In this document: in pieces, positions 1-6,796 of the stretch | Numbering within the stretch: the stretch's first letter is position 1 | Layout of the letters: every line of letters starts with the position of its first letter | NCBI GenBank assembly: GCA_019116025.1 | Contig: DXCM01000056.1 | Coordinates: forward strand, 1-50,085 | Length of the DNA: 50,085 nt | Direction of reading: 5' to 3' | Source of the DNA: Candidatus Companilactobacillus pullicola | Lineage (GTDB): Bacteria; Bacillota; Bacilli; Lactobacillales; Lactobacillaceae | Position numbers and translations under genes: made by a program | The notes under the pieces: model-generated | Seen by the model: the letters and a program-made list of their open reading frames with translations, nothing else | What the model was told of the DNA's origin: nothing | Database searches by the model: none

Positions 1-7
1 ATCATGA

Positions 8-319
8 TTAAGCCTTGATACTATCGATAAGTACCTTTGTATATGGTTGACGGTGACCTGTCTTTGTATGTGAATGCTTCTTAGGTTTGTACTTGTAAGT
101 AACAACTTTCTTTTCCTTACCTTGCTTTTCAACCTTACCAGAAACACTAGCGCCTTCGACTACTGGGCTACCAACTTTAACAGTTTTGCCATCAGAAACT
201 AAGATTACATCATCAAATGTAACTGCGTCCCCTTCATTGACATCAAGCTTTTCAACATAAATTGAAGCATTTTCTTCAACTTTATATTGCTTACCACCAG
301 TTTTAATAATTGCGTACAT
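8..319 (-). CDS. rplU: 50S ribosomal protein L21
   Basis: L21 binds 23S rRNA in the large ribosomal subunit. The 103-residue product begins [14 protein letters not shown], the canonical L21 N-terminus, and ends with the basic [17 protein letters not shown] segment typical of the family, so it is full length. The frame stays open for ten more codons upstream, but the ATG at 319 gives the standard N-terminus and follows a purine-rich GGGAG about 9 nt upstream. It has its own strong promoter and a structured leader (see 325-410 and 416-444), which points to autoregulated expression. The usual partner rpmA would lie beyond the window edge. Identification is certain. Confidence 0.97.
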   Translation of the reverse strand: MYAIIKTGGKQYKVEENASIYVEKLDVNEGDAVTFDDVILVSDGKTVKVGSPVVEGASVSGKVEKQGKEKKVVTYKYKPKKHSHTKTGHRQPYTKVLIDSIKA

Positions 320-324
320 AAACG

Positions 325-410
325 TACACTCCCTTCTAAGACTCGCCAACTAGGTGCACTAAGCTTAAACCTAGTTTTGAGCGGTTGTAGATGCAATAGT
401 GATTGCAACT
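325..410 (-). promoter_or_regulatory. L21-type ribosomal protein leader RNA
   Basis: The short 5' UTR of rplU contains two clear hairpins. The first, near the 5' end, has a 5-bp stem (GCAAT/ATTGC, 393-406). The second has a 7-bp stem (ACTAGGT/ACCTAGT, arms 349-355 and 369-375), and an ACAACCGCTCAA stretch lies between them. Firmicute rplU genes carry such a leader, thought to be bound by L21 itself. The assignment rests on position, fold and remembered similarity; a covariance-model search would settle it. Confidence 0.7.
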
Positions 411-415
411 AATAA

Positions 416-444
416 AATATAGCAAATTTCACATACTTTTTCAA
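416..444 (-). promoter_or_regulatory. Promoter of rplU
   Basis: TTGAAA (439-444) and TATATT (416-421) are separated by exactly 17 nt on the minus strand, a near-consensus sigma-A promoter. It overlaps the stop codon of the upstream membrane-protein gene (441), so rplU is transcribed independently of it. Transcription would begin near 409, just before the leader hairpins. Confidence 0.8.
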
Positions 445-2009
445 CTCTCTGCCATAATTTTTTTATTGGATCTCCATTTATTACTGAAATAAATATATCC
501 AAATCCAATAAAACTAAATAGATTAATCAATAAGAAGACTGTTGCTAAGATTGTGTGATGGGAATGAATCTCGATAATATTTTTATTAGGATCAGTTTTC
601 AATGATAAGGTGCCACGCTTTGACTTGTATAGTTTGACCGATTCGTTATTCACGGTCACCTTATTTCCTGAGTAGTTTTGAACCGGTATGTCCATCGTTA
701 CTGATTTGGGATTGTAATACTGCAACCAGTACTGATTATCTTTCGTGTTGAACTGGACCTGACTACTATGACCGTCTATTAAAAAGTGGTTTTTGCTATC
801 TAACGACTGATCGTGATAGTTAACGACTAGGTTCTTATAATCAATTTTTTGTGAAAACTGAATTTTTCTCTGGGGCTGAAATTCATTTGCCTGATTATAC
901 GTCAAATATCCGAAACCACCGATAGTTACCAAAAGGATCAAGAGATGAATTACTGCCGATCTTTCTTGGAACAGCAATAAAATTACTCTGATTAAGATCA
1001 TAATCGCAAAGAAATCTAAAACAGAAGTAATAGCGAAGATCAGCCGACTTGTATCTATTTGAAATTGAGGTCGAATAAGCAATAAAGCCGCTATAACTAA
1101 ACTTTCCAAAATCAGAATTTTATAACTGAACGAACTCTTCAAAAAGATGAAGAATACGACTAGAGCTAATAAGGCTATCATAATAAAAAAGAGATATTGA
1201 TTGTTCTGTGTTAAAAAGTTTTTATCAAACCAAGACCAATAGTCAAATTGGGGTCGGCTTTGTTGCAAGACTTTCTTAGGCCATTGGTTTTCTAACATTG
1301 GGCCCCAATAACCTATAGTTAATAGACAAGTGGTTAACGCGGCTTTTAATAAATTCAGTAAGGTTTTGCCCCAATACAGCCAATGATGTGACAGCCTGGA
1401 GAAAATCATCAGCGGCAAAACAGGAATCAGGGTTAAAACCACTGCCAAAGCCATGTAAGGACTTGTCCAAATTATCAAACTCATACCTAGAGTTAATGTC
1501 AGCCAATCTTGGAACTGACCGTTGAAGATTTGAAAAGCCCCATAATAAACCATTGGTAGGAATATCAACACTAAATAATTCTCGATCCTTTGTTCACCGA
1601 AGATCAACCAAAAACGATTAAAGGATAACGTATAAATCACAGCAAATAACAAGGACTCCAGAGTATCACCAGAAAATTTTTTCATGTAGTAATAGGAACT
1701 GACCAAAGTAGCATATGTAATTAAACTGATAATTATCAAAAAGCCGATAATAACGTTCTGATTCAAAAAAAGAATTCCTGGTAGAATCGTCAGCCAAGGA
1801 CTATAAAGATTGATCAGACTTCCCGTATGGCCCCAATAATCAAAATTAATTGGCGATACAAATATACTAGATAAACTTTTGATATGTGCAATGTTAAAAA
1901 TTAATTCATTTGTGACTGCTGCATGATTTAAAAATAGACTTGTATAAAAAATGGTTAGAATTAGAAAGATAACTCCGATAATTACCCTTCTCCATGAACG
2001 ACTCGACAT
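441..2009 (-). CDS. Polytopic membrane protein, GT-C/YfhO-like layout
   Basis: A 522-residue integral membrane protein of unknown function. It has an N-terminal membrane segment (about residues 8-28), roughly ten further hydrophobic helices up to about residue 360, then a polar extracytoplasmic stretch of about 120 residues rich in Asn, Gln and Lys, a final membrane helix and a basic tail. That layout resembles large membrane glycosyltransferase-like proteins (GT-C fold, YfhO or 6-pyruvoyl-tetrahydropterin-synthase-related annotations), but I see no catalytic motif that fixes an activity. The frame can start at a TTG at 2024, but AAGGGG is a Shine-Dalgarno correctly placed for the ATG at 2009, so I chose that. 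It is probably monocistronic. Confidence 0.75.
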   Translation of the reverse strand: MSSRSWRRVIIGVIFLILTIFYTSLFLNHAAVTNELIFNIAHIKSLSSIFVSPINFDYWGHTGSLINLYSPWLTILPGILFLNQNVIIGFLIIISLITYATLVSSYYYMKKFSGDTLESLLFAVIYTLSFNRFWLIFGEQRIENYLVLIFLPMVYYGAFQIFNGQFQDWLTLTLGMSLIIWTSPYMALAVVLTLIPVLPLMIFSRLSHHWLYWGKTLLNLLKAALTTCLLTIGYWGPMLENQWPKKVLQQSRPQFDYWSWFDKNFLTQNNQYLFFIMIALLALVVFFIFLKSSFSYKILILESLVIAALLLIRPQFQIDTSRLIFAITSVLDFFAIMILIRVILLLFQERSAVIHLLILLVTIGGFGYLTYNQANEFQPQRKIQFSQKIDYKNLVVNYHDQSLDSKNHFLIDGHSSQVQFNTKDNQYWLQYYNPKSVTMDIPVQNYSGNKVTVNNESVKLYKSKRGTLSLKTDPNKNIIEIHSHHTILATVFLLINLFSFIGFGYIYFSNKWRSNKKIMAES

Positions 2010-2049
2010 GATTGGCCCCTTCAAAAAATGACTTACTAAATAATTATAC

Positions 2050-2089
2050 TAAAAAAGGACTGCAAAGACTTTATTCTTCGCAATCCTTT
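2050..2089 (-). terminator. Rho-independent terminator
   Basis: On the minus strand an AAGGATTGC/GCAGTCCTT stem with one mismatch encloses an AT-rich loop and is followed by a run of six T. It ends the transcript of the small membrane-protein gene at 2103-2354. Confidence 0.75.
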
Positions 2090-2102
2090 ACAATATTCAA
2101 AT

Positions 2103-2354
2103 TTACATTGGCAATGTTGTCATGACTACATGCCCGATGACCAAAAAGAAAAATAGTGTTGCCAAAACTAATTTGCCTCTACTAAGTTTCAATCTTCTGA
2201 TCAAGCTTGTTATTAGTATTAGAGCAATGACTAGCCCTACACCAATTAAAATCCCCATTAAATTACTAATAATCGCCTGCTGCGTTAAAAATGCTGCAAC
2301 AACATCAATTAAAATGAAAGCAATTGTAATAACAAATGAAAACTTTCTTTTCAA
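2103..2354 (-). CDS. Small three-helix membrane protein
   Basis: An 83-residue protein that is almost entirely hydrophobic. It has three predicted membrane helices (about residues 6-24, 30-52 and 61-80) with a basic loop (IRRLKLSRGK) between the second and third. I do not recognise a family. The start is taken as the TTG at 2354 because GAGGTGG lies about 6 nt before it; the frame continues upstream to 2408, but that extension would be translated through the hairpin at 2391-2408. It has its own promoter (2418-2446) and terminator, so it is a single-gene transcript. Confidence 0.65.
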   Translation of the reverse strand: MKRKFSFVITIAFILIDVVAAFLTQQAIISNLMGILIGVGLVIALILITSLIRRLKLSRGKLVLATLFFFLVIGHVVMTTLPM

Positions 2355-2385
2355 ATCGCCCACCTCTAAAATCCTAAACACCGCA

Positions 2386-2408
2386 AAAAGGTGCTTAAAC
2401 TTAAGCAC
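2386..2408 (-). terminator. Hairpin plus T-run: terminator or attenuator
   Basis: A perfect 8-bp inverted repeat (GTGCTTAA/TTAAGCAC with a 2-nt centre, 2391-2408) is followed on the minus strand by CTTTTTG. It lies downstream of the esterase stop (2487), but also only a few nucleotides after the start predicted for the promoter at 2418-2446. It could terminate the esterase message, attenuate the next gene, or both. Confidence 0.5.
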
Positions 2409-2417
2409 AACATCTAT

Positions 2418-2446
2418 AGTATAAAAGTGAGATATATTAATTGCAA
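2418..2446 (-). promoter_or_regulatory. Promoter of the small membrane protein gene
   Basis: TTGCAA (2441-2446) and TATACT (2418-2423) are spaced by 17 nt on the minus strand. Transcription would start near 2411, immediately before the hairpin at 2391-2408. Confidence 0.65.
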
Positions 2447-2486
2447 TATATTTTTTATAATGCAGATTATTATATTCATCAAAAAA

Positions 2487-3890
2487 CTACAGTTTGTACG
2501 ATTGCCAAGGCAAATCATCTGGACAACGGCGACTTATAACGGAGACACTTTTTAGATCATCAGGATCCAATTCCAGAACCAGACGATCATCATCATAAAT
2601 CGGCCATTCAAATTTAATTGTTTCATCATAAGGCTTACCGTTATTAATAAATTCCCTCAATAAATGAATCATATAAAGTTGATTTTTACGATAATCAATC
2701 TTTAAGTCAGCATTTGGCGTATTTAAATAACGAACGATTCCACCATGTTTACCTTCATCAACTTTGGCATAATTACAATAAATTTCGGCATCACTGTTTT
2801 GAATCAATAGCTCAGCCATTCGTCTAGCAGGCAAAGCATACATGGCCGTACCCAACATTTCAATTAGGTCATTTTTGGAATAATTATCATTCAACAATTC
2901 TTGTTTCAACTGTTCAGTATTATGACCAAACAAATCTGGTAGGACATCATTTTCAATCTGCTTTAAATCCATGTCTTCAAAGAATTTTAATTCATTGCTG
3001 CCAGCAGAAATAATTGTTTTAAAATTAGTTCGTTTGACACGCTGAATCAATTTTTCCTGCCAGTCAGTAGAGATCAAATCATCGTCAATTACAGGGCCAA
3101 ACCAATTGGTAGCAAAATGTCCCTTTAGCGCTGCTTGTTGAACTAGTTGCAACCCGTCATCGGTCAAATTGAATAAGTCTTTACTTGATTTGATCTTATT
3201 CACTCGACAAATATTATCGACAACTTTTTTAGCTGTCTTGAGATCACGGATCGTTTGAACTCCGCCTGAAAACATAATAACTTTCTTCACACGATCTAAG
3301 ACCTTAGCATTTGATGACATCAAAGTAGCAATCGACTTGGCACCAGCGGAAAGTCCAATCAAATTAAGATTTTCGACATCCCCACCAAAACTGCTTGCAT
3401 TATCAATCACCCACTGAATAGCCATTAATTGATCAGACAAGCCTACGTTGGTATCACCGCCGTCAACTTTTCCCCAACCAAATAATCCCAAACGATAATT
3501 AGGGACAACATGGACTACTTCTTGATGATCGAGCCAGGACATCTGTTTTTGAAAATTGCCTCCGGTAGTGAAACCACCACCGTAAAATTCGATCACAATA
3601 GGATAATGACCTTCTACGTCAGGTGTACAAATATCTAGATTTAAACAATTCTCACCAAAATTAACTTTATCCTCATTTTGTTCCAAAGCTTCATCTTGCA
3701 TTGGCTGTGTACCGTTATGTACCGCATACTGGAGTTTATTGATTTCTTGCTTACCAAATTTAGTAATTGAGAACTCCTCAGCTCTTTTGAATCGGCGACC
3801 ATAGCCAAAAGGAATTCCTAAAAAATCTATGTGTTGATGATCAGTAATCCCATGGAAAGTACCCGTTGTTGTTTTTATAATTTTTTTCAT
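2487..3890 (-). CDS. Type B carboxylesterase
   Basis: An alpha/beta-hydrolase of the carboxylesterase/para-nitrobenzyl esterase family, 467 residues, expected to hydrolyse carboxylic esters. The oxyanion-hole motif EFYGGGF lies near residue 105. The nucleophile elbow GLSAG puts the catalytic serine at about residue 181, after FGGDVENLNLIG as in the family. A KHGG histidine near residue 390 is the likely catalytic base. There is no signal peptide, so it is probably cytoplasmic. The ATG at 3890 is preferred over 14 more upstream codons because it starts the MKKIIKTTTG segment and has a GGGGG about 7 nt upstream. Substrate is unknown. Confidence 0.9.
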   Translation of the reverse strand: MKKIIKTTTGTFHGITDHQHIDFLGIPFGYGRRFKRAEEFSITKFGKQEINKLQYAVHNGTQPMQDEALEQNEDKVNFGENCLNLDICTPDVEGHYPIVIEFYGGGFTTGGNFQKQMSWLDHQEVVHVVPNYRLGLFGWGKVDGGDTNVGLSDQLMAIQWVIDNASSFGGDVENLNLIGLSAGAKSIATLMSSNAKVLDRVKKVIMFSGGVQTIRDLKTAKKVVDNICRVNKIKSSKDLFNLTDDGLQLVQQAALKGHFATNWFGPVIDDDLISTDWQEKLIQRVKRTNFKTIISAGSNELKFFEDMDLKQIENDVLPDLFGHNTEQLKQELLNDNYSKNDLIEMLGTAMYALPARRMAELLIQNSDAEIYCNYAKVDEGKHGGIVRYLNTPNADLKIDYRKNQLYMIHLLREFINNGKPYDETIKFEWPIYDDDRLVLELDPDDLKSVSVISRRCPDDLPWQSYKL

Positions 3891-4014
3891 CAAATAAACC
3901 CCCAATGAACAAAATATCGGTTTAGTTAACATTCTAAACTAATAATATTAATGTACAAGAATTTCATGAAACCATTTTTACAAGAAAGTTATATAAATTT
4001 ATTCATAATTTGTC

Positions 4015-4043
4015 TTGTTTAGTTAATAAAGCTTGTATATAAT
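4015..4043 (+). promoter_or_regulatory. Promoter of the 66-residue protein gene
   Basis: TTGTTT (4015-4020) and TATAAT (4038-4043) with 17-nt spacing lie 33 nt before the start codon at 4076. Confidence 0.75.
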
Positions 4044-4075
4044 TTCAAGGATACGTTTTAAAGGGAGAGTAATTT

Positions 4076-4276
4076 ATGGTATTAACAGATGCACAAAAAC
4101 GTGCCAATGAAAAATGGCATAAGAATCATCGTGAACGTGCAAATTACATTGCTATGCGTTCATCTGCAAGAAGTTTTATTCGTAAAAAATCTACCTTGGA
4201 GGACTTAGAAGAGCTCCAGGACATCATTGAGGGTCGTCGTAAAGAATTAGCTCAATCCCTAAATAATCAAATTTAA
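4076..4276 (+). CDS. Small basic, helical conserved protein
   Basis: A 66-residue hydrophilic protein beginning MVLTDAQKRANEKWHKNHRERANYI, followed by an RSSARSFIRKK segment and an acidic/basic helix (LEDLEELQDIIEGRRKELA). As far as I recall, similar short proteins occur widely in lactic acid bacteria and their plasmids or phages without a proven function. The basic helical character would suit nucleic-acid binding, but that is inference. An AAGGGAGAG Shine-Dalgarno and the promoter just upstream support real expression. Confidence 0.8.
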   Translation: MVLTDAQKRANEKWHKNHRERANYIAMRSSARSFIRKKSTLEDLEELQDIIEGRRKELAQSLNNQI

Positions 4277-4336
4277 AAAATGTATACCTTTTCATTTGAA
4301 AATCATAAATTAATTTTTTAAATTGGGACATAAATT

Positions 4337-4365
4337 TATGTTTATATTATTTTTTCTGATATAAT
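4337..4365 (+). promoter_or_regulatory. Extended -10 promoter before a small ORF
   Basis: CTGATATAAT gives a consensus -10 (4360-4365) with an extended TGN at 4357-4359; the -35 (TATGTT, 4337-4342) is weak. The transcript would start near 4372 and open with a hairpin (AGTAAGG/CCTTACT, about 4376-4402), leaving an unusually long 5' UTR before the start at 4463. Confidence 0.6.
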
Positions 4366-4462
4366 TTGACTGTGAGTAAGGTTAAAGGAAGCCTTACTCC
4401 ATAGGCGTTCTGTCCAGATGCTGATGACATTAAAAGCTGTGATTATTTCGGAGATGAGAATC

Positions 4463-4585
4463 ATGAAATTGATAACTTGGATCAAATCATTATTAAAAGC
4501 CGAAAAAAATGAAATTACCACTCAAGATAGAGAGATACTCTCAGAACTAGAAGCTGAGAACAAACCTTTCTTGTCTGGGAAATAA
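4463..4585 (+). CDS. 40-residue small protein with amphipathic N-terminus
   Basis: A short reading frame coding MKLITWIKSLLKAEKNE followed by an acidic, polar tail ending NKPFLSGK. The first 13 residues would form an amphipathic basic helix that could associate with the membrane surface. The start is taken at 4463 because GGAGATGAG precedes it at good spacing; in-frame ATGs at 4454 and 4418 are less well placed. A promoter (4337-4365) and a terminator (4614-4645) frame it as its own transcript. I recognise no homologue, and function is unknown. Confidence 0.5.
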   Translation: MKLITWIKSLLKAEKNEITTQDREILSELEAENKPFLSGK

Positions 4586-4613
4586 TGTGCTTCAGTAAAT
4601 TATTATTAGGGAT

Positions 4614-4645
4614 GGTTCACTTATTATTAAGTGGACCTTTTATTT
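4614..4645 (+). terminator. Rho-independent terminator
   Basis: GGTTCACTT pairs with AAGTGGACC (one G-T pair) around a 6-nt loop and is followed by TTTTATTTT. It closes the small-protein transcript and separates it from the tRNA cassettes. Confidence 0.8.
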
Positions 4646-4677
4646 TGCACTTTTTCAAATATTTAGCGAAAATTGCA

Positions 4678-4707
4678 TTGACATCATGTCATCACTTTCT
4701 CTATAAT
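4678..4707 (+). promoter_or_regulatory. Promoter of tRNA-Arg copy 1
   Basis: A consensus TTGACA (4678-4683) and consensus TATAAT (4702-4707) with an 18-nt spacer lie 13 nt before the mature tRNA 5' end. Confidence 0.85.
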
Positions 4708-4719
4708 AGTACGAGTGAT

Positions 4720-4793
4720 GTCACAGTGGCTCAGTTGGATAGAGCAACGGTCTTCTAAACCGTAGGTCGTGAGTTCGAATCTCACCTGTGACA
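4720..4793 (+). tRNA. tRNA-Arg (anticodon UCU), copy 1
   Basis: A full cloverleaf can be drawn: acceptor GTCACAG/CTGTGAC with discriminator A, D arm GCTC/GAGC, anticodon stem ACGGT/ACCGT around loop CTTCTAA (anticodon TCT), and T arm GTGAG TTCGAAT CTCAC. The 3' CCA is not encoded. It decodes AGA and AGG. It is identical to the copy at 5024-5097. Confidence 0.97.
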
Positions 4794-4809
4794 TTTTTTT
4801 ATACCTTAA

Positions 4810-4860
4810 AAGAGTTCATAATTGTTGTTATATCAACAGTCATGAGCTCTTTTTATTTTT
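4810..4860 (+). terminator. Terminator of tRNA-Arg copy 1
   Basis: An 18-bp stem (AAGAGTTCATAATTGTTG pairing with CAACAGTCATGAGCTCTT, including G-U pairs) with a 6-nt loop and a TTTTTATTTTT tail. The copy 2 version differs by one base that keeps pairing. Confidence 0.9.
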
Positions 4861-4982
4861 AAACTTATGATTTTGTCCCACATTCTACACACAAAATCAC
4901 ACAAATGATGAAATCCCCTTCTATCGTCGTTTTGTATACCAAAATTATTTACAAATTCAAGTTAAAAAAATCAAATTAATTA

Positions 4983-5011
4983 TTGCAACTCAAATAACTT
5001 TTCTCTATAAT
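4983..5011 (+). promoter_or_regulatory. Promoter of tRNA-Arg copy 2
   Basis: TTGCAA (4983-4988), a 17-nt spacer and TATAAT (5006-5011). The -35 and most of the spacer differ from copy 1 because the duplication starts just before the -10, so the two identical tRNAs may be expressed at different strengths. Confidence 0.8.
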
Positions 5012-5023
5012 AGTACAAGTGAT

Positions 5024-5097
5024 GTCACAGTGGCTCAGTTGGATAGAGCAACGGTCTTCTAAACCGTAGGTCGTGAGTTCGAATCTCACCTGTGACA
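5024..5097 (+). tRNA. tRNA-Arg (anticodon UCU), copy 2
   Basis: Identical in all 74 positions to the gene at 4720-4793, with the same cloverleaf and anticodon TCT and no encoded CCA. Confidence 0.97.
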
Positions 5098-5113
5098 TTT
5101 TTTTATACCTTAA

Positions 5114-5160
5114 AAGAGTTCATAATTGTTGTTATATCAACAGTTATGAGCTCTTTTTAT
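5114..5160 (+). terminator. Terminator of tRNA-Arg copy 2
   Basis: The same stem as at 4810-4851; a C-to-T change at one position still pairs. It is followed by TTTTTATTTTT. Confidence 0.9.
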
Positions 5161-5213
5161 TTTTAAAACTTATGATTTTGTCCCACATTCTACACACAAA
5201 ATCACACAACATA

Positions 5214-5257
5214 GAAAAAGGGCTGCTAACTCCACAATAGGTTAGCGGTCCCTTTTA
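5214..5257 (-). terminator. Terminator of the cation transporter gene
   Basis: On the minus strand AAAAGGGACCGCTAAC pairs with GTTAGCAGCCCTTTTT. It lies directly after the stop codon at 5264 and has T-runs on both strands, so it may also stop plus-strand transcription from the tRNA side. Confidence 0.85.
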
Positions 5258-5263
5258 ACATTT

Positions 5264-6238
5264 CTATGCAGGTACGACCATCACGTCAGTATCAACGATA
5301 CCGAACTGACGGCGCATTTGAGCTTCAATCTCCTCGCCTAAACGATAACTGTCTTTTACCTTCATATTTGCATCGACGGCAATGATTATATCCATAGTAA
5401 CCATATTGCCACTATAATGAGCGTTAATATCTTCGACTTTCTTAACTTGCGGGTTATTCTCAATAGCCTTACGGAATTGCATCTCCGCTTTGGGATCGAA
5501 ATAATCGGCCAAATTCAAACTGCTTTCTTTAAAAATCTTGATGCCGGCTACCAAAATGAAGATACCAACAACAATACTGGCCACTCCATCGAGCCAAGAT
5601 ACTTTGAATAATAAGGCTCCTCCAATAGCGACCATCGTTCCTAGACTCGTTAATGCGTCACTTAGGCTATCTTGAGAGGCTGCGGTTAATGCTGCATTTT
5701 GTAGCTTTAACCCAGCTGCACGATTCATCCACCAAACAATTACCATGATAATCATTGCAATACTTGCTCCCAACAGAGTTATTGGTTGCGGTACTTCTTG
5801 CAGTTCAGGGTGCATCAAGCTCTTAAAGCCGCCATAAATAACATTCAGCGAGATGGCAATCATAACTATTCCGGTAATTAGTGTAAAGACTGTTTCATAG
5901 TGGAACCTTGTCAATTGCAATCGTTGGCCATTATTTTGAATATCTTCTGGTAAGGGTTGCCCCATTAAATCATCATCATCAATATCTCTAGCAATAAAAA
6001 TTCCTACTAGCAACAAAACTGCGGAGATAATACCAGCTAGATTATTCAACGCATCAGCTCTTAATGTCTGTGAATGCCCTACTTCGGCTAAATAAAATTC
6101 AATCACCGAAATTATTAAATAAGCGAAGACATTGAATAATAGATGATGTTGAGCACTTCGTAATTTACCAAGTTCTTGATGTTGAATCTTTTGCCATTCT
6201 TTAGTTTCTTTTTGAAGATGTAATTGTTTTTCTTGCAT
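5264..6238 (-). CDS. Cation diffusion facilitator family transporter
   Basis: A 324-residue cation-proton antiporter of the CDF family, expected to export divalent metal ions such as Mn or Zn. A polar N-terminus (residues 1-30) is followed by about six membrane helices. The metal-site motifs are the HSQTLRADALNN segment in helix 2 and ASQDSLSDALTSLG in helix 5. The C-terminal 80 residues (NPQVKKVEDINAHYSGNMVTMDIIIAVD) form the usual cytoplasmic domain. The frame opens at a TTG at 6259, but the ATG at 6238 is preceded by GAAGGA at suitable spacing. Neighbours do not indicate the metal. Confidence 0.9.
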   Translation of the reverse strand: MQEKQLHLQKETKEWQKIQHQELGKLRSAQHHLLFNVFAYLIISVIEFYLAEVGHSQTLRADALNNLAGIISAVLLLVGIFIARDIDDDDLMGQPLPEDIQNNGQRLQLTRFHYETVFTLITGIVMIAISLNVIYGGFKSLMHPELQEVPQPITLLGASIAMIIMVIVWWMNRAAGLKLQNAALTAASQDSLSDALTSLGTMVAIGGALLFKVSWLDGVASIVVGIFILVAGIKIFKESSLNLADYFDPKAEMQFRKAIENNPQVKKVEDINAHYSGNMVTMDIIIAVDANMKVKDSYRLGEEIEAQMRRQFGIVDTDVMVVPA

Positions 6239-6354
6239 TATAAAAATTCCTTCATTCAATGGATCTTTTACTAGGCAATCCTAGCGCTTTAAACTCAAAA
6301 TCACAAAAAAATGGGACTATAACCAGTTTTTGACTAAATTCACGATATAAAACA

Positions 6355-6392
6355 AAGGACCCAATAACTCAAAATTGAGTTATTGGGTCCTT
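6355..6392 (-). terminator. Perfect 18-bp inverted repeat, probable terminator
   Basis: Two perfectly complementary 18-nt arms (6355-6372 and 6375-6392 after a 2-nt centre; realistically a 15-bp stem and 8-nt loop) form the most stable hairpin of the 6239-6573 gap. On the minus strand it is followed by TTTGTTTTAT, so it may terminate the 43-residue protein gene. The rest of this gap holds no feature I can support. Confidence 0.6.
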
Positions 6393-6573
6393 ATACTTGA
6401 GAGCTGAACATGTTTATTCCACTCTCTATTTATCGTTGAGGATAGAATTGCAACTTTCGTTGCTCATTTAATATATCATCTATCAACCAGAAATTCTCCA
6501 TTTTAAAATTCCCGTAAAGAAATTGTATTGTTAATTACGAATTCTGTAATAAATGATTAATATTAAAACAAAA

Positions 6574-6705
6574 CTATGCGCTCAATTTCAATAATTTGTT
6601 CATAGCTTCTTCAATTGACTTACCGCATGCAGAAACCCGAGTGTTTTTCTTATCAAATACGGTAAACAATTGATGCTTAGTATCTAAAGTAACTTTATAT
6701 CTCAT
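6574..6705 (-). CDS. 43-residue conserved-looking small protein
   Basis: The frame codes MRYKVTLDTKHQLFTVFD, then KKNTRVSACGKSIEEAMNKLL and a short tail. The pattern suggests two or three beta strands followed by a helix (SIEEAMNKLLKL). The start is well supported: TTGGAGGT lies about 8 nt before the ATG, and a promoter (6735-6762) lies just upstream. It contains a single cysteine. I do not recognise the family, and it seems to be transcribed alone. Confidence 0.65.
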   Translation of the reverse strand: MRYKVTLDTKHQLFTVFDKKNTRVSACGKSIEEAMNKLLKLSA

Positions 6706-6734
6706 ATTGCTTACCTCCAATTATTTGAATACTA

Positions 6735-6762
6735 ATTATACACTCTCAGACAAAAAATACAA
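6735..6762 (-). promoter_or_regulatory. Promoter of the 43-residue protein gene
   Basis: TTGTAT (6757-6762), a 16-nt spacer and consensus TATAAT (6735-6740) on the minus strand, about 30 nt before the start codon. Confidence 0.65.
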
Positions 6763-6796
6763 TAAAATCAACTTAAAAAGTATAACTATAATTATT

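Larger units (their letters stand above)
4696..4904 (+). repeat. Direct repeat copy 1 (tRNA-Arg cassette)
   Basis: A segment of about 209 bp holding the -10 box, tRNA-Arg, terminator and some downstream sequence. It is repeated at 5000-5209 with only two substitutions and a couple of single-base length differences in homopolymers. Similarity begins at the -10 region and stops after CACACAA. The -35 boxes and the 95 bp between the copies are unrelated. Confidence 0.9.
5000..5209 (+). repeat. Direct repeat copy 2 (tRNA-Arg cassette)
   Basis: Second copy of the segment described at 4696-4904, offset by about 304 bp. The tRNA part is identical. Confidence 0.9.

Noticed and set aside
4696..5209. 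The tRNA-Arg pair as attL/attR of an integrated element
   Set aside because: Only 95 bp lie between the copies and the repeat includes the -10 box and whole tRNA, whereas attachment cores normally cover only the 3' part. No integrase is present.
6430..6501. A 23-codon minus-strand frame (MENFWLIDDILNEQRKL...) in the gap before the 43-residue gene
   Set aside because: No convincing Shine-Dalgarno or promoter and very short; could be chance. Kept out of the features.
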